DNA from: Piscicola geometra
Taxonomy: Eukaryota; Annelida; Clitellata; Hirudinida; Piscicolidae
DNA length: 64,000 bases
Reading direction: 5' to 3'
Assembly: GCA_943735955.1 (NCBI GenBank)
Contig: OX030970.1
Span: forward strand, 5,261,869-5,325,868
The notes under the pieces: model-generated
Database searches by the model: none
What the model saw: only the letters and a program-made list of their open reading frames with translations
Told to the model about the DNA's origin: nothing
Position numbers and translations under genes: made by a program
Part shown: positions 22,979 through 64,000 of the stretch, piece by piece
Numbering within the stretch: the first letter of the stretch is position 1
Layout: each line of letters opens with the position of its first letter

Positions 22979-24755
22979 ATGAAGGTGTTGTTACCATGTC
23001 TGCAAGTTCTCTTGCTCTGTGGCCTTCTCTCTCGTGCTGGTTAGTCAAGTTACGTCATTTCGTTGAGCATGTCAGCACAACATATATTTCGCCTGCCACA
23101 TCATCATTAGCTTTGTTGCAAGGCAGATGTCATTAAAAAAGCACAAATTCCGGCTCCAGAAATGGACGTTTGCACAGAAGGGAAGAAGCAGTCTCCCATT
23201 GCTCTCAACTCCGGCAGCTCTATAAACCTCAAAGCGATGAACAATGTACAGTTTATGTGGGAGGAAAAGGCTGCTCACAGTGCCACCGCAATTTTAAGAA
23301 ACACGGACTTTTCATGTTAGCATCGTTTTTGTAAATTGTTCGCCAACAAACCTTGCCACAACATCAACATCAACATCTTTTTAAACTCCAAAATCTTTCC
23401 AGTGTCAGCCACTTTCACCGGCTTGAAGGCTTACACGATGGTCGACAGTGTAAAGTATGCCATCTCCTCCATAGACTTCCACTGGCCTTCTGAACACTCC
23501 GTTGATGTGAAGTCCTATGCTGCAGAGGTTGTTGTCTGAATGGGTTACATCCACTTGATACACACTTTTAATCATATTTGAATAATATTCTACACAATGT
23601 TATTATAAATAGAAAGTTAAAAATAAGATATATCACAAAACTCAAGTTTCATGCAAAAAATACATGCAATTTCAACCACTTAGTTTCTTCAGTCTATATA
23701 TTACTTTATATCTGCTTGTCTCTGTCATAGATGGCATCATGATGACGATCCTCATGCGAACCTCTCAGGTGGAGATGTTCTTCCAGAACCCTAAGTACCA
23801 ATTTCCAGATGAGGCGAACAGCAAGCAGGATGGCTACATCGTCGTCTCTGTCCTTCTCACCGTTCGTTTCGTCTCGCGAATTGACCATTGAGCCTTGAAA
23901 ATAAGCATTGATCTTTTCATTCCTAATGCTCGCAATAGCCCATTATTAAAAAATTATATAAATTATTTCTGTTTATATATAACTGTTTTATTTATTCTTA
24001 CTATCAATATTATTCATGTATTCATTAAAAAAAGTTTTTCTACAATTAACCACGGCTATCACGTTTGAAGCAAAGCAAGTCTAAAGATGTTTCTGCATTA
24101 GAAACCATCCTGGCACAGGTTCCTCAAGTAGTTCGTCCAGGTCATAAATGTGTTTTCTAGCCTAACCCACTTTTTTGGAATGTCATTATTTTAAAGTTTT
24201 TCAAGCAAACTCAAGCATAGATTCAGTCGAGTATGCTCCATCCACAACCACCTTCAGGATCCACAGCCATTCTCCATCTCCCATCGGACTTCAGCCTGAA
24301 AAGCCTCTTGCCTGACAAAACTTCCGACTACTTCCGCTACGAAGGTAGTTTGACCTACTACCCCTGCACCGAAGGCCTCAAGAGGGTGGTCTTCAAGAAT
24401 CCTCTCGGAGTCAGCAAGGACTTTGTGAGTGCCCTGCTGTTGCTGAGAAAGCTTTAATTTCACGCTATTAACCACTTTAGAGAAAGCTCCATTAGCTTCA
24501 ACATGCGTAAGAAACTCTATAATAAGTAGGAACATCTATTTGAGTTCAATTGTTTATAGGCAATATACCGATTGAAGTTGTTGAGAATTTATAATTATGT
24601 GCCTGCTTAACTCACTGAACGACTACAATAAGGTAAAACGTTTTCTTTCTCAGTTGGAAAAATTGAAAACTATGCATTCTTCTGAGGGACCCAACCTGCA
24701 AAACAACCGAGAAATTCAGCCACTAAACAGCAGGGTGGTTTACAAATCCTTCTAG
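22979..24755 (+). CDS. Secreted alpha-carbonic-anhydrase-related protein, seven exons
   Basis: Exons 22,979-23,039; 23,160-23,315; 23,403-23,527; 23,769-23,861; 24,071-24,140; 24,258-24,424; 24,654-24,755 keep phase and give 257 residues. A signal peptide (MKVLLPCLQVLLLCGLLSRA) starts it, followed by CTEGKKQSPIAL, IDFHWPSEHSV, VEMFFQNPKYQFPDEA, KQDGYIVVSVLL, FSLKSLLP, YEGSLTYYPCTEG and REIQPLNSRVVYKSF, all family landmarks in order. Active enzymes hydrate CO2 using zinc held by HxH plus a third His. Here the first His is Asp (IDFHW) and the third position is Glu (VEMFF), and the usual N-terminal W-Y...GP..W segment has no exon. So it is probably catalytically dead, perhaps a binding or matrix protein; a pseudogene is less likely because no stops or frameshifts occur. 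AATAAA lies at 24,860. Confidence 0.85.
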
Positions 24756-25933
24756 TCGATTTGACTCGAGTCGCTGGTCGGTGCTGGTGTGCAAGTTTGA
24801 AAAATATATCAGTTAAAGTTTTGAAATGATAAGACATTTAGGTTTGTCATTTCGACATGAATAAAACTTGTGACTTTTCAATCTAAAAAAATTCAAATGC
24901 TGTTTTCAAAATCAATAAAATCTTGACATCAGCAAGGTGGGTGAGGAAAGAAACAATGAGTTAGACTTTAGAGCTGGCAGTTGAGAATGCGAGTTCCATT
25001 GCGAGTTCGGCGAGATAAACGCCTCCCACAATCTATTCGATTGAAAGGTCGAAGTTTGATAAGTCAACGCGTGAAAATTATATTTCAGAAAGCCTGAAGG
25101 TGTAGAGTATTTCGTATAAAATATTTGATATGAAATGACCAATCAATCTGAAAGTGAATGAAGCAGTGAATGCAGAGTCATTGATGGCTGTGCAGACTAA
25201 CTGATCTTTTCGTTCGCATTTTTATTTGAAGAATAACAACTTATAACAGGAAACAAACTTTGTTTTAATCTTATTGCAGTTTTGAGAGTGTAAATAATTA
25301 TCAGTTAATTTGTATTAAATAGTTACCTTGGAATAACAAAACTTTCTTGCTCTTCACAGCTATTTGTTAAAAGTTTGAAACTGTAAATAAATGTTTTTTT
25401 TTCTTTTTTGAAAATGTTATAAAATAAATATGCTGAAGCCAGAAAAGACGGACGAGTCCCAAACAAGTCTTGGTAGGAATACTTTGAAACATTCGTTAAC
25501 CATTTTTTTGACGCTACCTAAATAAGCAATATTTACTTTATTTATTTTCTAAATACTTGTTCAAAACATTGTTTTTAATTGTTATTTATTCATCTAATTT
25601 TCCTTCAAATGACTTTAAACAGTTTGACTAAGTTATTATAGAAGGAAAATAATTTCCTGTTAATAAGTAACAAAACAATGAAATGCTCAAAGACACTAAT
25701 ATAAAAACTGATAAATTGAAAGTGAGATCGTAAAAATAGTTGCTCAAATGATTGAAAAACATTATTAGTATATAGAGAATAATCTATTATATTTTGAAGT
25801 TACATAAATGAGATCCTACAATAAGAAAGATCCAAGGGTCAAAAATATATAAAAACTAATAATTTTGCAAAGCATTTCGAAGTGAATGAATTGTAAATAG
25901 TTGCTGAAAGATGTTCTGACCGCAGCAGGAGAC
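24756..25933. other. Intergenic region between two plus-strand genes
   Basis: AT-rich, with the AATAAA at 24,860-24,865 for the upstream gene. No exon, RNA gene or repeat recognised. Confidence 0.6.
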
Positions 25934-40129
<14,196 letters not shown>

Positions 40130-40560
40130 CTTTAGTCCAGTTCAACGATAATTATGGTAATCATATCTTTTTATATCGCAATCTTAAATCTTGATTGATA
40201 TTTACTGATTTTTCGGGTAGTTATATTAACTGAGTTTCATTGTCTTATTGTTTCAATGCGATCTCTAAACATTTTCAGTTATCTTTTATTTTCAGTCTCG
40301 CCATACATGATTGTATTGAAATTTCCATTTTGTTTCCACAACATGCGTCGTCTTTTACCTCTTCATGATCGTTTAGGAATCTTGAAATGACTAAAAATGA
40401 TTTACTTTGGGTCGAGATCCTGGAGATACCCGAGAGGTTACTGAAGAACCCATAGATATCCTACAAACAACAAGTAGTATATACTATATCTATGATACTA
40501 TATCTATGGAAAAACCTGACTTAGATATTTATACAATTTGGAGTCGCTCAAATAAATTTG
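40130..40560. other. 3' flank of the SLC15 gene
   Basis: AT-rich; AATAAA at 40,551-40,556 is a possible polyadenylation signal but lies at the edge of a repeat. An ATAGATATCCTACAAACAAC block is shared with 46,425. Confidence 0.4.
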
Positions 40561-41000
40561 TGGAATAAACGGTTTTGGGTATAGTATATTAAAATTTTAA
40601 AATCTTTAGTCTAAATAAAAATTACATTTAATTAATAAGAATGTTTTTTTTGTGAATGTTGGTTGTTTTGAATCTGTCAAGGAATGGCCGCAGCAGACCA
40701 AGATGGCCGCAGGGAATCAATTGAGCTGCGACATAAAGAAGAAAACCTTCCATAGCAGCAGCAGTTCCAGTGCTGGCAAGGACTTCTCTTCCACCCTCTA
40801 TCGCAGCCTCGGCACCAGTGACAAGACAGAAAATTGAGAAGAATGATGATTGTGTTTTGTGGTTTTGAGGATGATGTTGTGATGATTGTGCTGTGGTATG
40901 AGTGTTGGTACTGTGGTGATGATTGAATTTTTTATTGGTGGAGATAGTGATTTTTTGGTAGTGATAATATTCATGGTGGTGTGGGTGAGGTTGGATTATT
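40561..41000 (+). mobile_element. Composite repeat, plus-strand copy
   Basis: Homologous to the inverted stretch at 19,880-20,290, with a 61-codon frame (start near 40,652). Ends at the GATT-repeat tail of the following inverted element. Confidence 0.6.
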
Positions 41001-41568
41001 GAGTCAATCAATCAATCAAATCAATTTCTATAGCACTCTTTCCTCAAATTCAAGAGCGCTGGTAAATGAATTTGTTAAACAGATATGTCTTCAGATCCGT
41101 ACGAAAAGTAAATAATGATATAGAAGTAGTTAAATAAGGAGGTGATGAGTTTCAAATATATGGACATCTTTAAAGAAGGGTCATCTAAGTAAGGTAATAA
41201 TTGTCTAATACGTCAGTTTCCAATAGATAATACTATTATCATAATAGACATGACCTGTCATGTGTAGAAGATTCGTTCTGACAGTCTGTCCTTCATCTGC
41301 AGAGCTCATTTGCCTTGTGAAGTAAGTAGCAAGTGGGTGCTTGCAAGCTGTGCACTGGTGTTCAAATTGAGGCCCTGGCACTTCTTCATAAAGTTTATGA
41401 CATAAACACAGTCATGTATTGAAGATTCGTTCTAACAGTCTGTCCTTCATCTGCAGAGCTCATCTGTCTTGTGAAGTAGGTAGCCAGTGGGTGCTTGCAA
41501 ACTGTGCATTAGTGCTCAATTTGAGGCCTTGGCACTTCTTCCTTTTAAAATAAGTTTTTATTGTAGTC
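41001..41568 (-). mobile_element. TTGGTTAGCAG repeat family, copy 4, tail half
   Basis: Inverted: GATT-repeat tail, GCGCT block, the deletion junction and both copies of the 140-bp block. It is interrupted at GTCCGTTAGAC by the transposon and resumes at 45,726. Together the halves equal copy 2 (about 750 bp). Confidence 0.85.
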
Positions 41569-42089
41569 CGTTAGACTAGGTAGTTGCACGGGTCTTTAAA
41601 TATGCTAATTTTCAGGCTCTAGGTGCAGGCGCTTTTTATGTGATCCTATATTAAATGCTTATGAAAACGTTCAGTAAAAAAATATTATGTTCACTTTTCT
41701 TTAAATGTTACAAATAATAATTTTAATCATTAAAAAAAAAATATTTTACAAATTTTACATATATCTTTTTGTAGTCTTTGTTTAAAGTCTTGCCTATATA
41801 AACAGCAGCAAGTGCTGTAGCGTTTTTGCTTTGGAAAGTGAGTTCTTTCAATTATTTTCTTTCTTGTTTCAAAAAAATTAAATCAAATAAATTTTAAAAT
41901 TCATTTATATACTATTTAATACATTTTGCTGCTCTTGAAAATCTTACTAGAGCAGCGATGCCCTAGAAATCACTTTATTTTTTCCAAAAGCGCGGCAAAT
42001 AATTTCAACTAATTTCGATAACTTTATTTGGTTTTCAACACCAGGATAAAGATTAACTATCTTTTTAAAAGTTTAAAAATTTCACTGCT

Positions 42090-42695
42090 CTAACACTTTC
42101 GTCAGCAGATCAGCACACCAGCCTAAGTTATGTCTATGCTGCATATTGTTTTATTAATCACGGGGCAACTAATTGAAGATTGGCTGTTTTTTTGTGACTA
42201 AGATGAAGATTAAATGTTCCTTTATATTAGGTAAAAGTTTCATTACTCTAGCAAATTCTTCAGCAGATCAGCACACCAGCCTAAGTTATGTTTATGCTGC
42301 ATACTGTTTTATTAATCACGTGGCAACTAATTGAAGATTAAAGTTTTTTTTTCCACTGAAATAAAGATGAAATGTTCCTTTATATTAGGTAGAAGTTTCA
42401 CTGCTCTAACAGATTTTTCAGCAAAGCAGCACACCAGCCTAAGTTATGTCTATGTTGCTTATTTCAATTAGATCACTGTTTTATTAATCACATGGCAACT
42501 AATTGAAGATTGGCTGTTTTTTTTTGACTAAGATGAAGATTAAATGTTCCTTTATATTAGGTAAAAGTTTCATTACTCTAGCAAATTCTTCAGCAAATCA
42601 GCACTCCAGCCTAAGTTATGTCTATGTTGCTTATTTCAAATAGATCACTGTTCCTTTATATTAGGTAAAAGTTTCATTGCTCTAGCAATTTTTTC
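42090..42695 (+). repeat. Four imperfect 150-170-bp subterminal repeats
   Basis: Each has CAGCACACCAGCCTAAGTTA, a TTTATTAATCAC block and TTCCTTTATATTAGGTA. They lie between the left end and the transposase gene, where transposase-binding or promoter repeats are often found. Confidence 0.85.
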
Positions 42696-42771
42696 ATGTT
42701 TATTTTTATATAATAATATCATTTTTTAAATTTTTTTTCTTACAGATCACGACATTCATTTGCAATTTACC

Positions 42772-44855
42772 ATGGAAGCGAAAAGATGTGAGTGTGCTGG
42801 TGCTGGTGCATTGATGAATGAGCAGTTTGATTTGAGGGTTCATATTAAAAAGAATTTTTCGGAACCATCAGATCCACTTCTGAATGGTTTTGTTTATTCT
42901 TTTTTTTGTGAGCCTGCTAGTGGTAAGCCCCGTCCCAATTGGGCTGAAGTAATTAAAAATGTGCAGGGTACGCACAGATTTGGTGTTACTAATACTACTG
43001 TGAGGGTCGAATTAGTTAAGCTTTATGAATGTGTAAATAAATTAAATTGGAAAACAAATTTGGAAAAAAATGTAAGTGAATTAGTAGATTATCTTGCCAT
43101 GCCATTTAAGTTTCAGCTAAGCAAAGTTTCAGTTGGGTTAATGTTAAATGAGACGGGTGTTGATGAATCAGTTGCAAGTGTACCTGAATCAATCATTGGT
43201 TCATTTGTAGCAGAGTTATCCAGTACTTGTAAAGGTTGTGAATATCACAAAAAGGCTTTAGAGCAATCTAGTAAATTAATTAGTCAATTAAGGAGTAGGA
43301 TAAGAATGCTTTCAGGCATTGCAGAACAGAACAGAGTTCTGAAGCAGCAGTCAGAAAGAAGAAGGGCGTCTTTAGACATGTGGAAGTCTAAGTACCAGCA
43401 GGAGAAACAAAAGAAGCTTAAGGTTAATGATAATAGTTCAACTATAATAGCAAATCTCAACCGCAGTAGGACTTTACTGATAAGGCGTCATAGAGAAGCT
43501 AAACTAAGAAATGTTTTGTTAGTTAAGGACCTTAATGATAAAATATATAAGTTAACTAAAGAATTGAATGGCGCTGTATCAGATAATATTAAACTAAATA
43601 GTAAACTAGATAATATAAGTGGGATGCTTTTGGAACGTGGTGAGAAATCCAAAGAGGTTAGCACAAAGTTAGTTAATAGTTATAAACCCGTTTTTAGAAA
43701 AACTATATATACAGCAATTTTATTAAATATACCAGTAAGAAGCGTCGCGCCTATTTTTAATTATTTTACTAGTACAATTTTTGGTATGCGCTTAAGTAAT
43801 TTACCGCACTATAGCAATATCTCTAGGATGGCCCATGAGCCAGGCGTGCTTGCTCTGATACAGTTTGGTGAGCATATGTATAATTGTGATTCAGCTACCT
43901 TAGCGCACGATGCCACCACTGTAGAAGGCAAGCACATAATGTATATTTATTTAAGTTTTAATATTAATAATGAGAATAAAAATATTTCATTATCTGTAGG
44001 CAGACTTGCTGGTGGGTCAGCATTTGATAATGCTGACCAAATCAGTGCATCCCTAAGGGAAGCTGCCGAGATTTATGCTCATTATTTTAAGCTGGAAGTG
44101 GCCCAAGTGCGATCTCACTTCCTTTCAAAGTTGAGATCGTGCCTTGGTGATAGGGCCCCAGTGAACAATCGGGTTCATCAGCTTTTAGTTGATGAGCTGC
44201 AGATTGATTTGCTGCACCTTTCATGCAATGTGCATCCTCTAGATGCCATTGCTGGTGAGTCCAGAAAACGGCTTGCCGTTTTTGATAAATTCACAGGTAT
44301 TCAAGGATACACAGGCAAGGATGGTACAGCAGTTTCTTTCCTGTACAACTTATCAAAACTCAGGTGATTATAATTATCTTTATATTAAGTTCTAATGATT
44401 GAAATGATTTGTGTATTGATTTATAAATGTCCCAGAGTTATACATTATTTTTTTCTCTCAGACACAGCTTTAAAGGTGAGCCAGGAGCGTTCAGGGCCTA
44501 TTGTACAGCAAACAAGGTTGTTCCAGGGATCTTTCTACGATACGTGGGAAACCGCCTGCACCTCCTCTTCCACATGGCAGGCGTCGCCATCCAGCACAAA
44601 GAATTCTTACATGGATTCCTTATAAAGTATATTTTAAGATACTTTGTTTTATAATTACATAAATTTGCTGAACTTATTTCAAACCATTTTTCATTTTTTC
44701 GCATCAGCAGTCACACAAAGAATGATGTAACCAACCGCTGCTGCCTTGCAGGCTATCCATTCATGGAAAAGGCTTTAGGAGTCAACCCCGAGGAAAAATC
44801 AGGAGTCGGAGTCCCTAAGGAAGAAAGCAGGCAACATCTGGAATCCCGAAAATAA
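42772..44855 (+). CDS. Transposase-like protein of the 4.15-kb element
   Basis: Exons 42,772-44,363, 44,462-44,626 and, tentatively, 44,708-44,855 (CTCAG|GTGATT, TCTCAG|ACACAG, TAAA|GTATAT, GCATCAG) keep phase and give about 634 residues without stops or frameshifts. The start ACCATGG at 42,772 has a good context, and a TTACAG acceptor at 42,745 suggests a 5' untranslated exon. Seen: a Cys-containing N-terminus, a coiled coil (residues about 165-300), LAHDATTVEGKHIMYIYL near 375 with a candidate catalytic Asp, LSCNVHPLDAIAG (a CxxH motif as in hAT-like RNase-H folds) and YVGNRLHLLFHMAG in exon 2. I infer a transposase from these motifs and the surrounding inverted ends. I cannot name the family; a domesticated gene is unlikely because the ends are intact. 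Confidence 0.75.
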
Positions 44856-44860
44856 AGAAG

Positions 44861-45067
44861 AAAAATGAGGCAGCAGAATCAGGCTCTCGATCCTCCATCC
44901 GACTTCACCTGCAGCCGCTGCAGCAGAGACTGTCTGCTGAGCCACTCTAGAAGCTGCCGCCAAAGAACACATAAGAGCGCTATCATCATCTCACGAGATG
45001 GATGAATGCCAACAACGCTCTTGAATTTGAAGAAAGAGCGCTATAGAAATCTATTTGATTGATTGAT
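44861..45067 (+). mobile_element. 5'-truncated LINE 3' end inside the transposon
   Basis: Encodes SDFTCSRCSRDCLLSHSRSC, the C-terminal zinc-ribbon of CFDP2-like LINEs, then AAGAGCGCTATAGAAATC and GATT repeats. The exact left boundary is uncertain and could reach into the last transposase exon. Confidence 0.75.
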
Positions 45068-45725
45068 TGATTGAACAACTGTAGGTAACTGATTAAACTC
45101 GTACTATAATTGATTGAGTACTGAATTATCTAGTTAAAGCATCTTTTAAAACCAAAATTATTAATCGCATATTTTTTAAATAATTATTTTTCAAATATAA
45201 TTATTATGAGCACATTTTTAGAAGGAAAATAATAACCGTATTTTGTAAAAGAATATTTAATAATAATAATATAATAATGACAATAAAACCATTTTTTCGA
45301 ATTTTTATTTTAAAATCACTTAATATTCTTATATACAAGTATATGAAGTTTGTATAATGCCGTTAATACACAACTAAGACGTTGTTCCATTGATTGTGTC
45401 ATTTTTGATAATAAAAAACAAAAAAACGTCTTTTTAATTTCTTTTATTTTTTAAATCAAGAAATTTAATTATTATATATAACAAAATAAAGTATGAATTA
45501 TTTAAATACAAACCACACACTCGTATAAGAACGCATCACACTTTTTTTGCCTAATACAATGTTAAACTACCCAAGCAAATTTAAACTTTTAAATGTCTCT
45601 ATCTTCATTATTAATAATCGCTTTGTAATATATTTGGTATATTTTTTCACGTTTTAAACTTCTTTTTCCAAAAATAATAATTTAATTTCCGAAAAGTTAA
45701 AATAAAAAATCCGTGCAACTACCTA

Positions 45726-45925
45726 CGTTAGACAGTTATTGGTTGAAGATTTTAATTCCGAGAGCAAGATAAATTTAAAACCAGAAAACAAGAAAAGATA
45801 TAAATTATAACTACTATAGTTATTTGAAATTAAAAAAACTAAATTATTAGATAAGAGGACAAACTATTTAACAAAATCATTAAACGGTTAAAGCGGCTGC
45901 CAAGATGGCAGCTGCTAACCAAAGT
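45726..45925 (-). mobile_element. TTGGTTAGCAG repeat family, copy 4, head half
   Basis: Continues the copy interrupted at 41,568 after the duplicated CGTTAGAC and ends with the inverted head GGCAGCTGCTAACCAAAG. Confidence 0.85.
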
Positions 45926-46580
45926 AAATAAAACAATTGAGGTTGCTTGTTTGTTTTTTTAAATTTAAATTGATATATATATATATGCATATATTGGTAG
46001 TTTTATTTTAAAAAAATATTTGAAAAGCGCTTTTGATTAGACAAAAAGTGCTATATAAATGCCTGTGATTGATTGATTATCACAAATGATTTATTAAAGA
46101 GTAGAGAATTTAGCCTCTTTTTCTATACACCTTTTAATTTCATATCCTTTTTCTTTACATTTTGTTTTGTCAGTATTGCTTAAAATTAAAATTTAATTAT
46201 TAAATATTTGACTCGGCAAAAATCTAAATAAATTTGTCTTTGATTATCCATCGTATACTAATTTTAAAACTTATTCTTTAAAAATGATCTCAACTTTCTT
46301 AACACTTTATCAAATAACAAATACTTATAGAAACGCAAATTCTAGATTGGTACAAATAGCTAAAAATAGTCCTATTTCGCATGCGCAAAGAAAGTTTGGA
46401 CGGGAGGCCAAATATGGATGGAACATAGATATCCTACAAACAACAAGTACTTTATCTTTGATATACATATATTGGTAGGGATCTAAAAACGGGTTTATTC
46501 AAAAAAGTTAATTGAAAACGCTTTTGAATTAGATAAAAAGCGCTTTATAAATGTATGTGACTGATTGATTGAAGTTAACC
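45926..46580 (+). mobile_element. Fragments of the GCGCTTTT-tailed repeat
   Basis: Two tails, AAAAGCGCTTTTGATTAGAC...GATTGATTG at 46,020-46,078 and AAACGCTTTTGAATTAGATA...GATTGATTG at 46,510-46,573, each after a TATATTGGTAG block. In between AT-rich sequence. Confidence 0.6.
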
Positions 46581-46838
46581 GCTAAATGATTTCTTTTTGG
46601 TTTGTGGATTTGTAAATGGCGATGGTTTAGATTTTATCGTTTGTTTATAAAAATAACTATAATCCAAGTTAACTGCATATTCCAGTTATGTAGTTTTTAA
46701 TGTTAATGTTAAAATCAATTTTAAATAAAACATCAAATTATCGAATTTGCAATAGCTTCCGACAGATACCGACTCAAACCTTGCATACGAAACCACATAA
46801 ATCCACTTTTGATTCAAAAGCTTTGACTACTTTCAAAG

Positions 46839-63302
<16,464 letters not shown>

Positions 63303-63406
63303 GTCTGTCTGCCTTTGTCTGCCTCCTCTTTGTCTGTTCTTTTATTGTTTGCCTTCTTTGTCTATATTTGTGTTCCTTTGACTATATTTGTGTTCTTTTG
63401 TCTACA

Positions 63407-64000
63407 ATGTGGGCCAAAAAAACATGCCACTGTATATTTGTCCATAACTTTGCCAAATATTTATCGATTTTCTATTTTTTCACTTTTTTACTCAGAAAGA
63501 AATGAGAAACAAAATTTAATTTTTTTTCTTTTCTAAAACTGTTAGTAATTTTATCTAGTGAAACTTAAACAAGTGTGAAATTAGAAAAAACCTTTATGTA
63601 AATTGTAAACTAAATAATAATCTTATTAATCATTCAAAATATTCAATAAATAAAATGAATGTATAAAATTATATTGCGATTCGTACCTCAAAGCAAATGC
63701 TCGACGTTTGCGGCAGTTGTCACTTGCATCATCGAGGAAGCTTTGCTTAAATTCGTTGCAGACGGTAATCAGTCGCTCTTTCGCTTCATGGACGTTGTGA
63801 CTTTGGTTTGGTAGACCGCTGCAGCATTTCTCTCCAAATTTTGAAGTCGACGGGGTTAAGATCTGCACTGTTTGGAGGCCACAGATTTGCGGAATGCATG
63901 CAGGTGTCTCTTGCTTCAACAAGCTGACTGTCTGTCGCGCCCGCTGTGATGGCGCCCCATCTTGCTGGGAGACGAAGAAGTTTCCTGAAATGTTCCTCAA
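63407..64000 (-). mobile_element. Tc1/mariner-like element, runs off the right edge
   Basis: Begins near GTGGGCCAAAAAAACATGCC, a plausible terminal repeat. The minus strand from 64,000 encodes FFVSQQDGAPSQRARQTVSL, the second catalytic Asp region (QDGAPxHxA) of a DD(D/E) transposase, then after a frame change a WPPNSADLNPVD-like block and a C-terminal helix. Only the C-terminal part is in the window and it is frameshifted. Confidence 0.8.

Larger units (their letters stand above)
41577..45725 (+). mobile_element. 4.15-kb DNA transposon, 15-bp inverted ends, 8-bp target duplication
   Basis: Left end TAGGTAGTTGCACGG, right end its exact inverse (CCGTGCAACTACCTA). Both flanks are CGTTAGAC (41,569-41,576 and 45,726-45,733); removing the element restores the sequence of the interrupted repeat as seen in other copies. 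Contents: about 480 bp of AT-rich 5' sequence, four 150-170-bp subterminal repeats, a three-exon gene, a LINE 3' fragment and an AT-rich 3' part. Superfamily not recognised; 8-bp duplications fit hAT or P-like elements. Confidence 0.9.

Noticed and set aside
25845..25856. TATATAAAAA about 80 bp before the SLC15 start as a TATA box
   Set aside because: Such strings are common by chance in this AT-rich DNA and no start-site evidence is available.

Overview
This is an AT-rich, very repeat-dense piece of an animal (metazoan, almost certainly invertebrate) nuclear genome. The evidence is GT-AG introns with consistent phases, BED-type hAT, CR1/L2-like and RTE-like LINE and Tc1/mariner remains, tRNA-derived SINEs, and protein-coding exons of unmistakably animal families. 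I cannot name the species from the window.

Layout. 1-5.3 kb: LINE and hAT debris plus a 20-bp minisatellite interrupted by a 750-bp retroelement. 5.9-7.0 kb: a minus-strand chain of small exons of an unidentified gene, followed by 1.5 kb of GGT/GAT-rich satellite. 8.7-11.3 kb: microsatellites, a tRNA-SINE, a LINE 3' end and a 0.7-kb (TAG)n array. 11.4-14.3 kb: a nearly intact hAT transposon with an exact 8-bp target duplication. 15-22 kb: a degraded hAT, a CFDP2-like LINE (endonuclease plus reverse transcriptase) and other repeats. 22.98-24.76 kb: a secreted alpha-carbonic-anhydrase-like gene that has lost two of three zinc histidines. 25.93-40.13 kb: a complete 22-exon SLC15 (PEPT-type) oligopeptide transporter with a greatly enlarged extracellular domain. 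41.58-45.73 kb: a 4.15-kb DNA transposon with perfect 15-bp inverted ends, an exact 8-bp target duplication and an unfamiliar three-exon transposase-like gene, inserted into a retroelement. 46.84-63.30 kb: the PHD-finger-rich N-terminal part of a KMT2C/KMT2D-type histone H3K4 methyltransferase (18 exons; FYR and SET parts lie beyond the window), with another hAT in one intron. 63.4-64 kb: a mariner-like fragment.

The most striking theme is how introns are built. In all three multi-exon genes with large repeats, tandem arrays lie flush with, or actually contain, splice sites: a 30-bp array whose unit is the end of an SLC15 exon plus its 5' splice site (41 copies), a 22-bp array ending in a 3' splice site (28 copies), a 12-bp array with a GTGAGG donor in each unit, a 17-bp array of GTATAAG units after a KMT2 donor, (TAG)n nine bases after a donor, and (GT)n/(CA)n tracts directly at donors and acceptors. 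Splice junctions look like seeds for repeat expansion, or repeats have replaced ordinary intron ends.
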